From assembly GCF_002215495.1 (NCBI RefSeq), contig NZ_CP021378.1:3491571-3525023 (forward strand): a DNA stretch of 33,453 nt, read 5' to 3'. This DNA comes from Porphyrobacter sp. CACIAM 03H1 (GTDB lineage Bacteria > Pseudomonadota > Alphaproteobacteria > Sphingomonadales > Sphingomonadaceae). Under the pieces are notes generated by a model, which saw only the letters and a list, made by a program, of their open reading frames with translations, made no database searches and was not told the origin of the DNA. Both the position numbers and the translations under genes were made by a program. This document shows positions 15,701-23,875 of this stretch, in pieces (positions within the stretch are counted from its first letter, which is position 1; each line of letters starts with the position of its first letter).

Positions 15701-16775
15701 CTCCCATCGATCTTACGAGCAAAACAAGTTTGCCCGCATCTCTCCGCTCGTCCGCCGGCACACTTCCGAGAGCGGTACGGCCTTTGCCTCCCATCCTTCC
15801 CTCATTGATGATGAGATCGGCCAAAGTGGCGCCAGATTGGGGGCTATGCAATCCACAGTCGTTTTCCAGTTAGTCCCGACATGCCGTTTCCTACACTTTG
15901 GGCGCAGGGCATAGCGGATGGCGCGGGGCGGCTGCGACCTCGGTCGTAGCCCGCCGCTCGCCCCGCATGTTTGGGATGGAGAGGTGCAGGCTTTTCCTCG
16001 ACGCGAGGCCTGGGCAGTAGCAATGCGTATGCCCCGCTTGCGATCATCGAAACTGAGATCGCCTATTCGGGCCTTCGCAGTCGAGCGTCTCACCCACGAT
16101 TGTCCTGCGGATCTGGTCCTCCGCCGATCGCGCCCCCGTCACCTGTACGCGCGATCGGCGGACACAGCTCAATCGGTGCATCCCAGAACGCGCCCATGGC
16201 ATCCCGCAGCGCCATCCACCGAGCCGCCTTATCAGACATGTTCCCCAGATCCTTCGCCTGCTCAAGGCTGCCGTGAGCTCCGGCAACTCGTGCTTCTCGA
16301 GCACCTTCGCGACGGCAGCCCGCAGATCGATCCACCAGATGCACTGCTGCTGTCGACGCCAGGGAGTAGCTCACCCCGGCGAATTTGCGGCAAAGTGCGC
16401 CAAAGCCCTCCACACCGACTCTCCCCTCTTGAGCATGAGGTTCTGACCTATCTCAGTGGTCCGGGTCGCCCTCATTCAGGATCAGACTTAAGGGGGGGTG
16501 CTCAGTCGACCCAAACGGCCGCCCTCTTTAAAGGCGGAAATTGCCGTCTGCGTCAAAAGACTCGCCGGGGAGCCCCAACTTCCACCCGTGCAACAGCGAT
16601 TCCAATGATCGGGTGGCTGCGCCAGACGATCCGGTGACATCCCTATCCACGACCGTAATCCGGCGGCCGGGCTGATTGCTATCACCCGCCTCGGGCCACT
16701 TGTTCCTTATTCAAACAATCTCGCTTGCGAGGCTCGGCAGGAGACTCCCAATTTGGTGCCATGGGTCAACAATCT
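15701..16775. other. Gene-free decayed region
   Basis: No intact gene is visible. Minus-strand stretches look like broken coding sequence: about 16130-16370 reads WIDLRAAVAKVLEKHELPEL, then, after a frame change, MSDKAARWMALRDAMGAFW. About 16528-16690 reads RRITVVDRDVTGSSGAAT and ends in a TAA at 16528. None has a start codon or a family I know. A repeat shared with the far right of the window lies at 15923-15978. Plus-strand open frames here look like by-products of base composition. Confidence 0.45.
15923..15978 (+). repeat. Second repeat type, left copy
   Basis: About 56 bases beginning GCGGGGCGGCTGCGACC, then GGTCGT and a CCGC-rich block, match the reverse complement of about 32771-32826 with scattered differences. 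The core GGGCGGCTGCGACC is identical in both. The GACC/GGTC pairing gives it a hairpin shape. Confidence 0.45.
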
Positions 16776-17310
16776 TTAGGTAGCGCGCGGATGGAGCCAG
16801 TTTGCTTCGAGCCAGATCGGGCACGGCAGCATCGGCCTTTGCGGCTGCTCCCTGAGGTTGCCCGGCGTGTCGCCGAACCGCGTGCGAACCGAGAGGGCGA
16901 AGCTCGACATGTCGCTGCCCCCCAGCGCACCCACCACATCATGAGCGGCGGCCAGGTGTCTCCAAGCAGCGCCAGAGCGTACCCATTGCGCAGTTGCTCG
17001 ACCAGCTCGTGAAAGCGCGTGCCCTGCCGGCCCAGCAATCTCAAGATAAAGCGTGTGGAAATGCCGAGATGCGCCGCCGCCTTCTTGAGGCGCGGGACGA
17101 GACGCTAGCGATCGATCTTTTGTGCGATGAAGGTGCGGATATCAGTCATGCCCCCGGGCTCGCCGATTTGGAGCACGATCGCGTGGCGCTTGGCGCAAGC
17201 GACGCCCCGAAACACCGGATCGTGGTGCGGATTTGGCGTGGCGCCCGAAGGCCCAACTTGTCGCGGGCTCGCGATGGTCTTGCAATAAGTCTCAAGCCTC
17301 GATCCTGAGC
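16776..17310 (-). pseudogene. AraC-family regulator, broken by a stop and a frameshift
   Basis: The C-terminal AraC DNA-binding domain is readable but not in one frame. The upstream frame reads MTDIRTFIAQKIDR, then hits TAG at about 17103. It continues RLKKAAAHLGISTRFILRLL and GTRFHELVEQLRNG (first HTH) to about 16955. There the frame shifts, and AHDVVGALGGSDMSSFALSV and RTRFGDTPGNLREQ follow (second HTH, with the family's SxFxxxFkxxFGxTPxxxR pattern), ending in TAA at 16776-16778. The N-terminal ligand domain is short or missing before the neighbour at 17292. At least two disabling changes make it a pseudogene. Confidence 0.75.
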
Positions 17311-17597
17311 CGCTCGATCCGAGGTCGCAGATCCTCGATTGTGTTATGGAGCGCTTTAAAGAGGCCGAGAATGTCTCGGGCCTCTTTTCGCAGGACACGT
17401 CTCCGCCCGTCGCCCTCGAAAAGCTGGACGTTAAGATTGGTCTCGAAACGTTTTGAAACGCGACTTACGTTTGCGACCGACATGCCGAGCGCCTTCGCGG
17501 CCTTCGACATCGAGCCATGATGATCAAGGGCATGCATGATTTCGATTTGGCGCAAGGTCGTTCGGCTCAGAAAGAGTTCGGTCGAGGGCTGAGACAT
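17292..17597 (-). CDS. Free-standing LysR-type winged-helix DNA-binding protein
   Basis: These 101 residues match only the N-terminal domain of LysR regulators. They comprise LRQIEIMHALDHHGSMSKAA, the recognition helix LGMSVANVSRVSKRFE, the wing LNVQLFEGDGRRRVL, and the linker helix RKEARDILGLFKALHNTI. The effector-binding domain, usually about 200 more residues, is missing; the frame ends RLRIEA. The ATG at 17595-17597 has AAGGA upstream. It is either a truncated gene that still makes a DNA-binding domain or a small dedicated regulator. The AraC pseudogene directly downstream favours truncation, but the clean frame, start and linker helix keep the other option open. Confidence 0.6.
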   Translation of the reverse strand: MSQPSTELFLSRTTLRQIEIMHALDHHGSMSKAAKALGMSVANVSRVSKRFETNLNVQLFEGDGRRRVLRKEARDILGLFKALHNTIEDLRPRIERLRIEA

Positions 17598-18089
17598 GGT
17601 GTTTCCTTGAGAATGCGGGCTCACGCCAGTCTGTATGAAGAGACCTAAGTGACGCTTTTACCAGCGTCCCGAACACGCCAAGCGGGACAATAAATGTCAA
17701 GACCGCCGCGGCATGGAAGATCACGCCTCGAGACTGCGGCAGTGATCGCTCCGTTCAGGGACCGAGCTTCAGGTCTGTTACCAAGACTCGCTGATCAGGA
17801 CCCATGCGTCCACTGCCGCATGCCGATGGACATGATGCGCCATGGCTGATTGACGAGGTTGTTCCACCAGGCCGCTCGGCGCCGGATGCCACAAGTCCAA
17901 ACCAACGTAAAAGCCGCCCATTCGCGTTCTTAGCCATGCTCTGCCATGACCTGAGTAGGAGCCGACTCTGGACCGGCACTTCGGCTGCAGGCGGCATCTG
18001 ACATTCAACCTGCCGGTCGTGAACGATCAGGCCCCGGTCCGACCTCGCCAACCTGTAATTCACGGGCCTTCGCGGGCGCTTTTGGGCCC
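17598..18089. other. Gene-free stretch
   Basis: About 490 bases without a supported gene. A minus-strand start at 17722 opens a short hydrophobic peptide (MIFHAAAVLTFIVPLGVFG) that runs into low-quality sequence overlapping the LysR-like gene; it may be a relic. GTGAACGATCAGG at about 18016 faintly resembles the GAACGAC block of the dispersed repeat. Confidence 0.4.
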
Positions 18090-20270
18090 CTACCGTGTGC
18101 GGCTCGTACTAGAAGTACCTCGCCTGGTTCGCCCCTTGAACTCCTCACGAAGATAGCTGGGGCTATGATCAATTCTCGCGCCGAGTATCTCTTGAGCACC
18201 GACGGGTCGGCCAAACAGAAATCCTTGTGCCACCTTGCAGCCACAATCGCGCAAGAACTTGACCTGCTCCTCGGTCTCGACGCCCTCGGCAACAAGGTCA
18301 ATCATTAGGGCATCAGCAAGCCCGACCAAGGCTCGCACGATCGATGCGTCACTTTCGTCCTCCAGCATGTCGCTGACAAAGCTCTTGTCGATCTTTATCC
18401 CACTAATCGGAAGGCACTTGAGATGGGTCAGGGATGCATAGCCGGTGCCAAAGTCATCCAAGACGATCTTCACTCCAGCATCGCGTAGCTGGCGGATGGC
18501 GCCCGCTACTCGCTCGGCGCCACGACCGATCAGGACGCCCTCAGTCACCTCAATCTCCAGCGCGCTGGGCGGAACGTTGGCGCGCGTCAGCGCCTCGAGC
18601 ACGCGTTGGGGATAGCCAGAGCGGAGCAACTCGGCGCCCGACACATTAACCGCAATCGAACCAAACTCGAAATTCTCTAGGCGCCATTGTCGGATTTGCT
18701 CCAGCACGCGCCGCAACATCTCGTCGCCAAGCCTCGTTGCAAGTTCGACGTTCTCGAATGCATGTTCGACGGCGGAAGGAGGCAGAATGCGATCACCGAC
18801 CTTGAGGCGCAACAAAGCCTCAAACCCAACAAGCGCGCCTGTCTCGAGCGAGACCTTCGGCTGGAAATGCGGGACAACCAGTTTGCTGCCCACCGCTAGC
18901 CTTGCAAGATCGAGATGGGCAACCTTACGCTCGACACTGGCCTGAAGATCTGAAGAAAAGAACGCGAATGCCCCGCGCCCAATCTCCTTTGCGCGATACA
19001 TCGCAAGGTCTGCATTGCGAAGAAGGCTATCCAGCGAAGGCTCGAACTCGCAAGTCACGACCACTCCCACACTGCCGCTGCAATCGAGTTGCCTGCCGTG
19101 ATACTCGAACGGCTGCTTCAGGAGGCTGACAAGGTCATGCAAACGCTGCTCAAGCGCGCTCTGGTCATCCTTGGTTCTCTCAATGAATACGAACTCATCG
19201 CCGCCAAGCCGGGCAACACATGAACCTTCGCCGAAAAACCCCTGGAGCCTTCGTGACACTTCGACGATGAGGGCGTCTCCGACAGCGTGCCCGAGCGTAT
19301 CATTGACCAGTTTCAGATGATCGAGATCTACCAGCCCCACTATCGCCGCGTCCCGCTGGGATCGTGCGCGGCCCAGGATCCCTGCCGCCTGCGTGCGCAG
19401 ACCTTCTATGTTGAACAGGCCGGTAAGGCCGTCATGGGTCGCATTCCACATCAAGGCGTGTTCAATATTGCGGCGCTCTGAAACGTCCTGACACAGTCCC
19501 CGGGCCGCAATGACGTTACCTTCACGGTCTCGCTCGGGATGGCCTTCGACCCAGATGGTCCGAAAGGAGAGACCGTCACGCAAGAGTTGAAGCTCGAAAC
19601 TGGCGGTTTCCCCGAGCAGCATGATGCGATCGAGTGCGTTGCGCGCCGCGCTCATGGATCGAGCTTCCATCGACTGACGAAGCTGGCCAGTGTGTATCGA
19701 GGTAACCCCGCGCGAAACGCCAATCATTGCGCAAACTTCGGCTGAAAAAGAAACTCGTGTCGACCTGACCGGCAATCTCCAGGTACCCAGCTTTGCGAGG
19801 CGCTGTGCCTCTTCGAGATCCCTTGCGTGCTCGGCTAGAGCATCCATGGCCTGGCGGCGCGCAGTGACGTCGCGTTGCACTGAAACCCAGTGAGTAAACC
19901 AGCCCGTATCGTCGGCAAGAGGACGAACGTTGAGCTCGACCCAGAACGGTGTCCCATCTTTCCGGTAATTGAGCAGTTCCTCGCAAAATGGCTCCCAAGC
20001 CGCCAATTTTTGCCTGATCCGGTCCAGAGTTGCGCGACATGTGCCACGCCCCTGCAATATGCGGGGCGACTGACCGATGACTTCATGCAGGCTATAGCCC
20101 GACATGCGGGTATAGCTTTCGTTCGCATATACAATTCGCGGATGAGGGGAATCTAAGGCCTCAGCTTCAGTGATCAGGATCGCATCGTTCGCGGCTTCCA
20201 GCACCGACGAAAGCAATTTCGGATCAGAAAGATCAAGGGCAGCAATTGCTGGTGGCGCATCCTCAAACAT
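18090..20270 (-). CDS. PAS-PAS-GGDEF-EAL cyclic-di-GMP turnover protein
   Basis: This 726-residue cytoplasmic protein has two sensor domains (about residues 20-137 and 150-268), a diguanylate cyclase domain (about 275-440) and a c-di-GMP phosphodiesterase domain (about 450-700). RLGGDEF is intact (GGDEF at 356-360), but the RxxD inhibitory site before it is absent (GEGS). EAL at 484-486, EVTE at 574-577, DDFGTGYASL at 605-614 and KIDKSF at 626-631 are all kept, so phosphodiesterase activity is likely. The first sensor resembles a LOV domain (NYRKDGTPFW and ILQG), but has Pro69 where the flavin-binding Cys would be. The ribosome site is weak. It is monocistronic, with no obvious partner nearby. 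Confidence 0.95.
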   Translation of the reverse strand: MFEDAPPAIAALDLSDPKLLSSVLEAANDAILITEAEALDSPHPRIVYANESYTRMSGYSLHEVIGQSPRILQGRGTCRATLDRIRQKLAAWEPFCEELLNYRKDGTPFWVELNVRPLADDTGWFTHWVSVQRDVTARRQAMDALAEHARDLEEAQRLAKLGTWRLPVRSTRVSFSAEVCAMIGVSRGVTSIHTGQLRQSMEARSMSAARNALDRIMLLGETASFELQLLRDGLSFRTIWVEGHPERDREGNVIAARGLCQDVSERRNIEHALMWNATHDGLTGLFNIEGLRTQAAGILGRARSQRDAAIVGLVDLDHLKLVNDTLGHAVGDALIVEVSRRLQGFFGEGSCVARLGGDEFVFIERTKDDQSALEQRLHDLVSLLKQPFEYHGRQLDCSGSVGVVVTCEFEPSLDSLLRNADLAMYRAKEIGRGAFAFFSSDLQASVERKVAHLDLARLAVGSKLVVPHFQPKVSLETGALVGFEALLRLKVGDRILPPSAVEHAFENVELATRLGDEMLRRVLEQIRQWRLENFEFGSIAVNVSGAELLRSGYPQRVLEALTRANVPPSALEIEVTEGVLIGRGAERVAGAIRQLRDAGVKIVLDDFGTGYASLTHLKCLPISGIKIDKSFVSDMLEDESDASIVRALVGLADALMIDLVAEGVETEEQVKFLRDCGCKVAQGFLFGRPVGAQEILGARIDHSPSYLREEFKGRTRRGTSSTSRTR

Positions 20271-20483
20271 CAGTCAGCTCTGCCCGTTGAAAATCAGGCG
20301 AGCATTCTAGCGCGGCTTGCGACGAGTTACCCTTTCCGATGACTTAAGGGTCGTTGCGTGATCAGCTGCCGCCGTAACGATTGTCTTCGGCACCCTTGAT
20401 AGCCCCGCTCCTGCTTTGGCGGCTGCCCAAGGGTCGCTTTACGCATGAGCACTCCAACCACCTGACCCGTTGGCTCTCCACAA

Positions 20484-20520
20484 ACGTGCGCAGCACGTAT
20501 CCGCGATAGCCGTGGCTATC
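20484..20520. repeat. Two tandem perfect inverted repeats
   Basis: ACGTGC/GCACGT with a 3-base loop (20484-20498) is followed 6 bases later by GATAGC/GCTATC with a 4-base loop (20505-20520). The second overlaps the stop codon of the MarR-like gene. No T-tract follows on the minus strand, so they may be RNA hairpins at the 3' end of that transcript. Confidence 0.45.
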
Positions 20521-20959
20521 TTGCAATTTCGTTGAGGTAACGGGTCATCGCTTCATATCCTTCAGGCGTGAGGCGGATAAGCCGCCGCCGGTTGTCACTA
20601 GGATCGTCCAGGGAACGAACCAATCCTTTGGCCTCAAGGACGCTCAGCCAACGCAATGCAGTTGTTGCAGGTGCACCAGATCCAATGCAGGCGCTCTTGA
20701 CCGAAACCTGCTCATTCTGGGCCTGGTGAGCGTAAAGGTCGAGCAGAATGTCCCATGCAGGTTCGCCGAAGATCTCTTCATCCTGCAGATGCTTCGCACG
20801 TGATCGCCTCTGTTCGTAGGCCATCAGCGCTGCTTCCAATGCGGTCTGATGACGGACCTTAGGCTCAGCGGGTTTGCGCACGAAGGTATCGCAACCGCTA
20901 TCCCGGCGAAGTTCCTCCAATGTAATCTGTGCCTCGTCGAATTGACGAGCCAACTTCAT
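20516..20959 (-). CDS. MarR-like winged-helix regulator
   Basis: This is a protein of about 147 residues with a C-terminal winged helix. VSVKSACIGSGAPATTALRWLSVLEAKG is the helix-turn-helix, and DDPSDNRRRLIRLTPEGYEAM is the MarR-style wing and following helix. The N-terminal half is a charged helix. The frame opens at a TTG (20975-20977), six codons earlier; the ATG at 20957-20959 (MKLARQFDEAQ) is preferred, though neither has a strong ribosome site. Proteins with this layout (EPAWDILLDLY, then PATTALRW) are frequent in Sphingomonadales. The target is unknown. The adjacent acyl-CoA genes are on the same strand but about 300 bases away. Confidence 0.82.
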   Translation of the reverse strand: MKLARQFDEAQITLEELRRDSGCDTFVRKPAEPKVRHQTALEAALMAYEQRRSRAKHLQDEEIFGEPAWDILLDLYAHQAQNEQVSVKSACIGSGAPATTALRWLSVLEAKGLVRSLDDPSDNRRRLIRLTPEGYEAMTRYLNEIAR

Positions 20960-21281
20960 TATCGTCTCAGAATTCAAGGGCGCGCCCCCCGTGCTTCGCT
21001 ACCGCTGTACCAAACCGGCTTTTCTTTGGCTACCTTTGAGCGTTCCGCCCCCAGCTAGGATCACGATGATTACAGCTATATCTGTCCTGCCGACAAACAC
21101 CTGCGCCACGGGCTGATAAGCATCAGCGGCGCGAGAAAGCGGTCGCCGAAGGTTTACAACAGGCCGTTGACCTCGATTTTGTCCCTGTTCTCAGCGATCT
21201 CTTCGAGACGGCCGACGACCTTGCCGATGCTGCTCACATGTTTCCCCTCGGCCATGGGTCGTCCTGCGGGAGGACTCCGCA
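20960..21281. other. Intergenic region with a possible gene relic
   Basis: No intact gene. On the minus strand an ATG at 21253-21255 opens a 33-residue frame (GKHVSSIGKVVGRLEEIAEN) ending at 21154. It looks protein-like and follows the MaoC-like gene, but it is too short to name. The part from 20978 to 21150 shows nothing. Confidence 0.35.
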
Positions 21282-21749
21282 TCAGCACGAAGGACTGTTC
21301 ACGCCTCGGCGCTGGATCAGCGCCGACCGCTCGCAGCGGCACACCACTTCTCCGCGCTGGTTCGTCATTTCATGGATCCAGGTGATGATCCCGGCATCGG
21401 ACCGGGACCGGCTTTCCCGCAAGTCCTTGACTTCGGAGGTTGCTCGCAGCGTGTCGCCGATGAACACGGGCTTCGGCGTCACCACCTTGTCGAAGCCGAG
21501 GTTGGCGACCAGGGTGCCGAGGGTCGTCTCGCCCACCGACAGGCCGACAAGAAGGCTGAAGGTGAAGGTCGAATTGACAAGGATCTGCCCGAACCCGCTC
21601 GCCCTTGCCGCCTCCACGTCGATGTGGAGCGGCTGCGGATTGTGGGTCATGGTCGAGAACAACAGGTTGTCGGTCTCGGTCACGGTGCGTCGGATCGGGT
21701 GCTCGATCCGCTCGCCAACCTGCCATTCCTCGAAGAACTTGCCCGCCAT
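21282..21749 (-). CDS. MaoC-like acyl-CoA hydratase
   Basis: This is a 155-residue hot-dog-fold hydratase. It starts [18 protein letters not shown] and carries [16 protein letters not shown] around residues 33-48, the family's active-site loop. Asn37 takes the place of the Asp of classical R-hydratases and His42 is kept. The NPQPLH variant is typical of the mesaconyl/itaconyl-CoA hydratase-like branch. The start codon overlaps the stop of the upstream racemase gene (TGATG), so the two are translationally coupled and probably act in one pathway of branched or dicarboxylic acyl-CoA breakdown. The frame upstream of this ATG is only a shadow of that gene. The C-terminus RRGVNSPSC is unremarkable. 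Confidence 0.88.
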   Translation of the reverse strand: MAGKFFEEWQVGERIEHPIRRTVTETDNLLFSTMTHNPQPLHIDVEAARASGFGQILVNSTFTFSLLVGLSVGETTLGTLVANLGFDKVVTPKPVFIGDTLRATSEVKDLRESRSRSDAGIITWIHEMTNQRGEVVCRCERSALIQRRGVNSPSC

Positions 21750-22831
21750 CAGCCTGCCTCCGCCCAGCGCGCCACGACTTCGGCGCCGTCGTCGGTGCTC
21801 GATCGGACCGCCCCCGGGGTGCGGCTGAAGCGGGGCGCGGGGGCGGTGTGCCAAATGCCGTCATGCTCGACATAGGCGGCCCGGGCCTTCATGTGCGGAT
21901 GCTCGCGCGCCTCCTCGATGCCGAGCACCGGCGCGAAGCAGGCGTCGGTGCCCTCGAGCAGCTCGCACCACTCGTCCCGCGTCTTCTTGGCGAATAGCGC
22001 GGCCAGCTTTTCGGCGTGGTCGTCCCAGTTGGCCGGGTTCATCTGCCCCTGCGCCAGTTCCTGTGGGGCGCCTGCCCGCTGGAGCAACTCGGCGTAGAAT
22101 TGCGGCTCGATCGAGCCGAGGCTGATCTCCTTCCCGTCGGCGCAGGTGAAGCAGCGGTAGAAATGCGCCGCCCCGCCGAGCATCCCCTTGCCGCGTTCGG
22201 TTGAAAGGTGCGGCAGGTGGCGCACGCCGAAGAAGAAGCTCATCAGGCTGGTCGCCCCGTCGACGATCGCGGCATCGACCACCTGCCCCTTGCCGGAGCG
22301 TTCGCGTTCGTAGAGCGCGGCCATGATCCCGAAGGCGCAATACATCGACCCGCCGCCGAAGTCGCCGACGAGGTTCTGGGGCGGGGTGGCGGTCTCTCCC
22401 GCCCTCCCGACCGCCGCCAGCGCTCCGGTTATGGCGATGTAGTTGATGTCGTGCCCGGCGGCCTGCGCGAGCGGTCCCTCCTGTCCCCAGCCAGTCATGC
22501 GGGCGTAGACCAGTCGTGGGTTGGTCATCAGCAGATCATCGGGCCCCAGTCCCAGCCGCTCCATCACCCCGGGGCGGAAGCCCTCGATCAGCACGTCGGC
22601 GCTGGCGGCAGCGGCGCGGACCTGCGCCTTTCCCTCCTCGCTCTTGAGATCGAGCGCCAGCCGATGCCGCGCGCGATCGACCACCGGATTGGTCGACACC
22701 GACCCCGGCCGGTCGATCCGCACGACCTCGGCGCCGAGGTCGGCGAGCAGCATGGCGACGTGCGGCCCGGGCCCGATCCCGGCGAATTCAAGAACGCGAA
22801 GACCGGCAAGCGGCCCCTTCGGCTGGCTCAT
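21749..22831 (-). CDS. Alpha-methylacyl-CoA racemase (CaiB/BaiF CoA-transferase family III)
   Basis: This is a 360-residue family III enzyme that interconverts R and S 2-methylacyl-Co[21 protein letters not shown] and [11 protein letters not shown] near the N-terminus are the CoA-binding signature. The racemase pair is visible as His127 in GHDINY and Asp157 in [10 protein letters not shown], as in AMACR/MCR; this separates it from true CoA-transferases of the family, which use a catalytic Asp in another context. Length is normal. GGGAG lies 8 bases before the ATG. It is first in a two-gene unit with the MaoC-like hydratase and divergent from cysD, 141 bases away. A role in breakdown of methyl-branched lipids or isoprenoids is inferred. 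Confidence 0.93.
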   Translation of the reverse strand: MSQPKGPLAGLRVLEFAGIGPGPHVAMLLADLGAEVVRIDRPGSVSTNPVVDRARHRLALDLKSEEGKAQVRAAAASADVLIEGFRPGVMERLGLGPDDLLMTNPRLVYARMTGWGQEGPLAQAAGHDINYIAITGALAAVGRAGETATPPQNLVGDFGGGSMYCAFGIMAALYERERSGKGQVVDAAIVDGATSLMSFFFGVRHLPHLSTERGKGMLGGAAHFYRCFTCADGKEISLGSIEPQFYAELLQRAGAPQELAQGQMNPANWDDHAEKLAALFAKKTRDEWCELLEGTDACFAPVLGIEEAREHPHMKARAAYVEHDGIWHTAPAPRFSRTPGAVRSSTDDGAEVVARWAEAG

Positions 22832-22933
22832 GTGATCTCTCCCTTTGGTCCAGCCATAAGCAAGCCGCCTTCAGTAGAGCAAGTGCCGACATTGCCAGCC
22901 CCCAAGGCGGGCCATTGGCAGGAAAAGGCAAAA

Positions 22934-22963
22934 TTGCTTGTTGGACCGCGCGCAGACTATACC
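22934..22963 (+). promoter_or_regulatory. Predicted promoter of the cysDNCQ operon
   Basis: TTGCTT at 22934-22939 and TATACC at 22958-22963 are separated by 18 bases. Transcription would begin about 22970, only some 3 bases before the cysD ATG at 22973. No Shine-Dalgarno sequence precedes that ATG, which fits a leaderless or near-leaderless message. Confidence 0.5.
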
Positions 22964-22972
22964 TGCGGCGCC

Positions 22973-23875
22973 ATGCGCAATCTGACCCATCTCGAACGGC
23001 TCGAGGCCGAGAGCATCCACATCTTCCGCGAGGTCGTCGCCGAGGCGGAGAACCCGGTCATGCTCTATTCGGTGGGCAAGGATTCCTCGGTGATGCTGCA
23101 TCTGGCGCGCAAGGCCTTCCACCCCGCGCCCCCGCCCTTCCCGATGCTGCACGTGGCGAGCGGGTGGGACTTTGCCGACCTCCTCGCCCACCGCGACCGG
23201 ACGGTGCGCGAGTATGGCCTCAAGCTTATCATCGCCCAGAACGAAGACGCCGTGGCGCAGGGCATCAACCCCTTCGACACCGGCAGCGCGCTCTATTCGC
23301 AGGCGCAGCTTACCGATCCGCTGAAGCGCGCCCTCACGCAGCACGGCTTCGACGCGGCCTTCGGCGGCGGGCGGCGGGATGAAGAGAAGGCGCGGGCCAA
23401 GGAGCGCATCTTCTCCTTTCGCAACGCCGCCCACCGCTGGGACCCCAAGAACCAGCGTCCCGAGCTGTGGAACCTCTACAACGCCAGGAAGGCCAAAGGC
23501 GAGAGCATCAGGGTCTTCCCGATCTCGAACTGGACCGAGCTCGACATCTGGCAGTATATCGCGCTGGAGAAGATCGACATCGTGCCGCTCTACTTCAGCA
23601 AGCCCCGCCCGACGGTGGAGCGCGACGGGATGCTGCTGGTGGTGGATGACGATCGCTTCCGGCTCGAATCCGGCGAGCAACCAGTCACCCGGTCCGTCCG
23701 ATTCCGCACGCTGGGCTGCTACCCGCTGACAGGAGCGACCGAGAGCACGGCCACGGAAATGAACGACATCATCCAGGAAATGCTGCTCGCCACCGGCTCC
23801 GAACGCCAGGGCCGCGCGATCGACAAGGGCCAGTCGGCGAGCATGGAAGACAAGAAGCAGGAAGGGTATTTCTGA
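22973..23875 (+). CDS. cysD: Sulfate adenylyltransferase subunit 2
   Basis: This is the 300-residue catalytic subunit of ATP sulfurylase. With CysN it joins sulfate to ATP to give APS, the first step of sulfate assimilation. The PP-loop ATP-binding motif is [14 protein letters not shown] near residue 30. Other family blocks are [36 protein letters not shown] and LGCYPLTGA. Length matches E. coli CysD. The open frame extends far upstream, antisense to the racemase gene; the ATG at 22973 begins the conserved [15 protein letters not shown]. It is the first gene of the cys operon; its stop overlaps the next start as TGATG. Confidence 0.97.
   Translation: MRNLTHLERLEAESIHIFREVVAEAENPVMLYSVGKDSSVMLHLARKAFHPAPPPFPMLHVASGWDFADLLAHRDRTVREYGLKLIIAQNEDAVAQGINPFDTGSALYSQAQLTDPLKRALTQHGFDAAFGGGRRDEEKARAKERIFSFRNAAHRWDPKNQRPELWNLYNARKAKGESIRVFPISNWTELDIWQYIALEKIDIVPLYFSKPRPTVERDGMLLVVDDDRFRLESGEQPVTRSVRFRTLGCYPLTGATESTATEMNDIIQEMLLATGSERQGRAIDKGQSASMEDKKQEGYF

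Noticed and set aside
15918..16637. Plus-strand open frame of 239 codons in the decay zone
   Set aside because: Composition is Pro/Ser/Arg-rich without motifs or a ribosome site, and it runs through a repeat; likely chance.
17524..17724. Minus-strand 66-codon frame starting MIFHAAAVLTFIVPLG
   Set aside because: It has a plausible hydrophobic start but overlaps the LysR-like gene and continues as low-quality sequence; kept only as a possible relic.
22208..22972. Upstream extension of the cysD frame by 255 codons
   Set aside because: It is antisense to the racemase gene, and conserved CysD similarity begins at the ATG at 22973.
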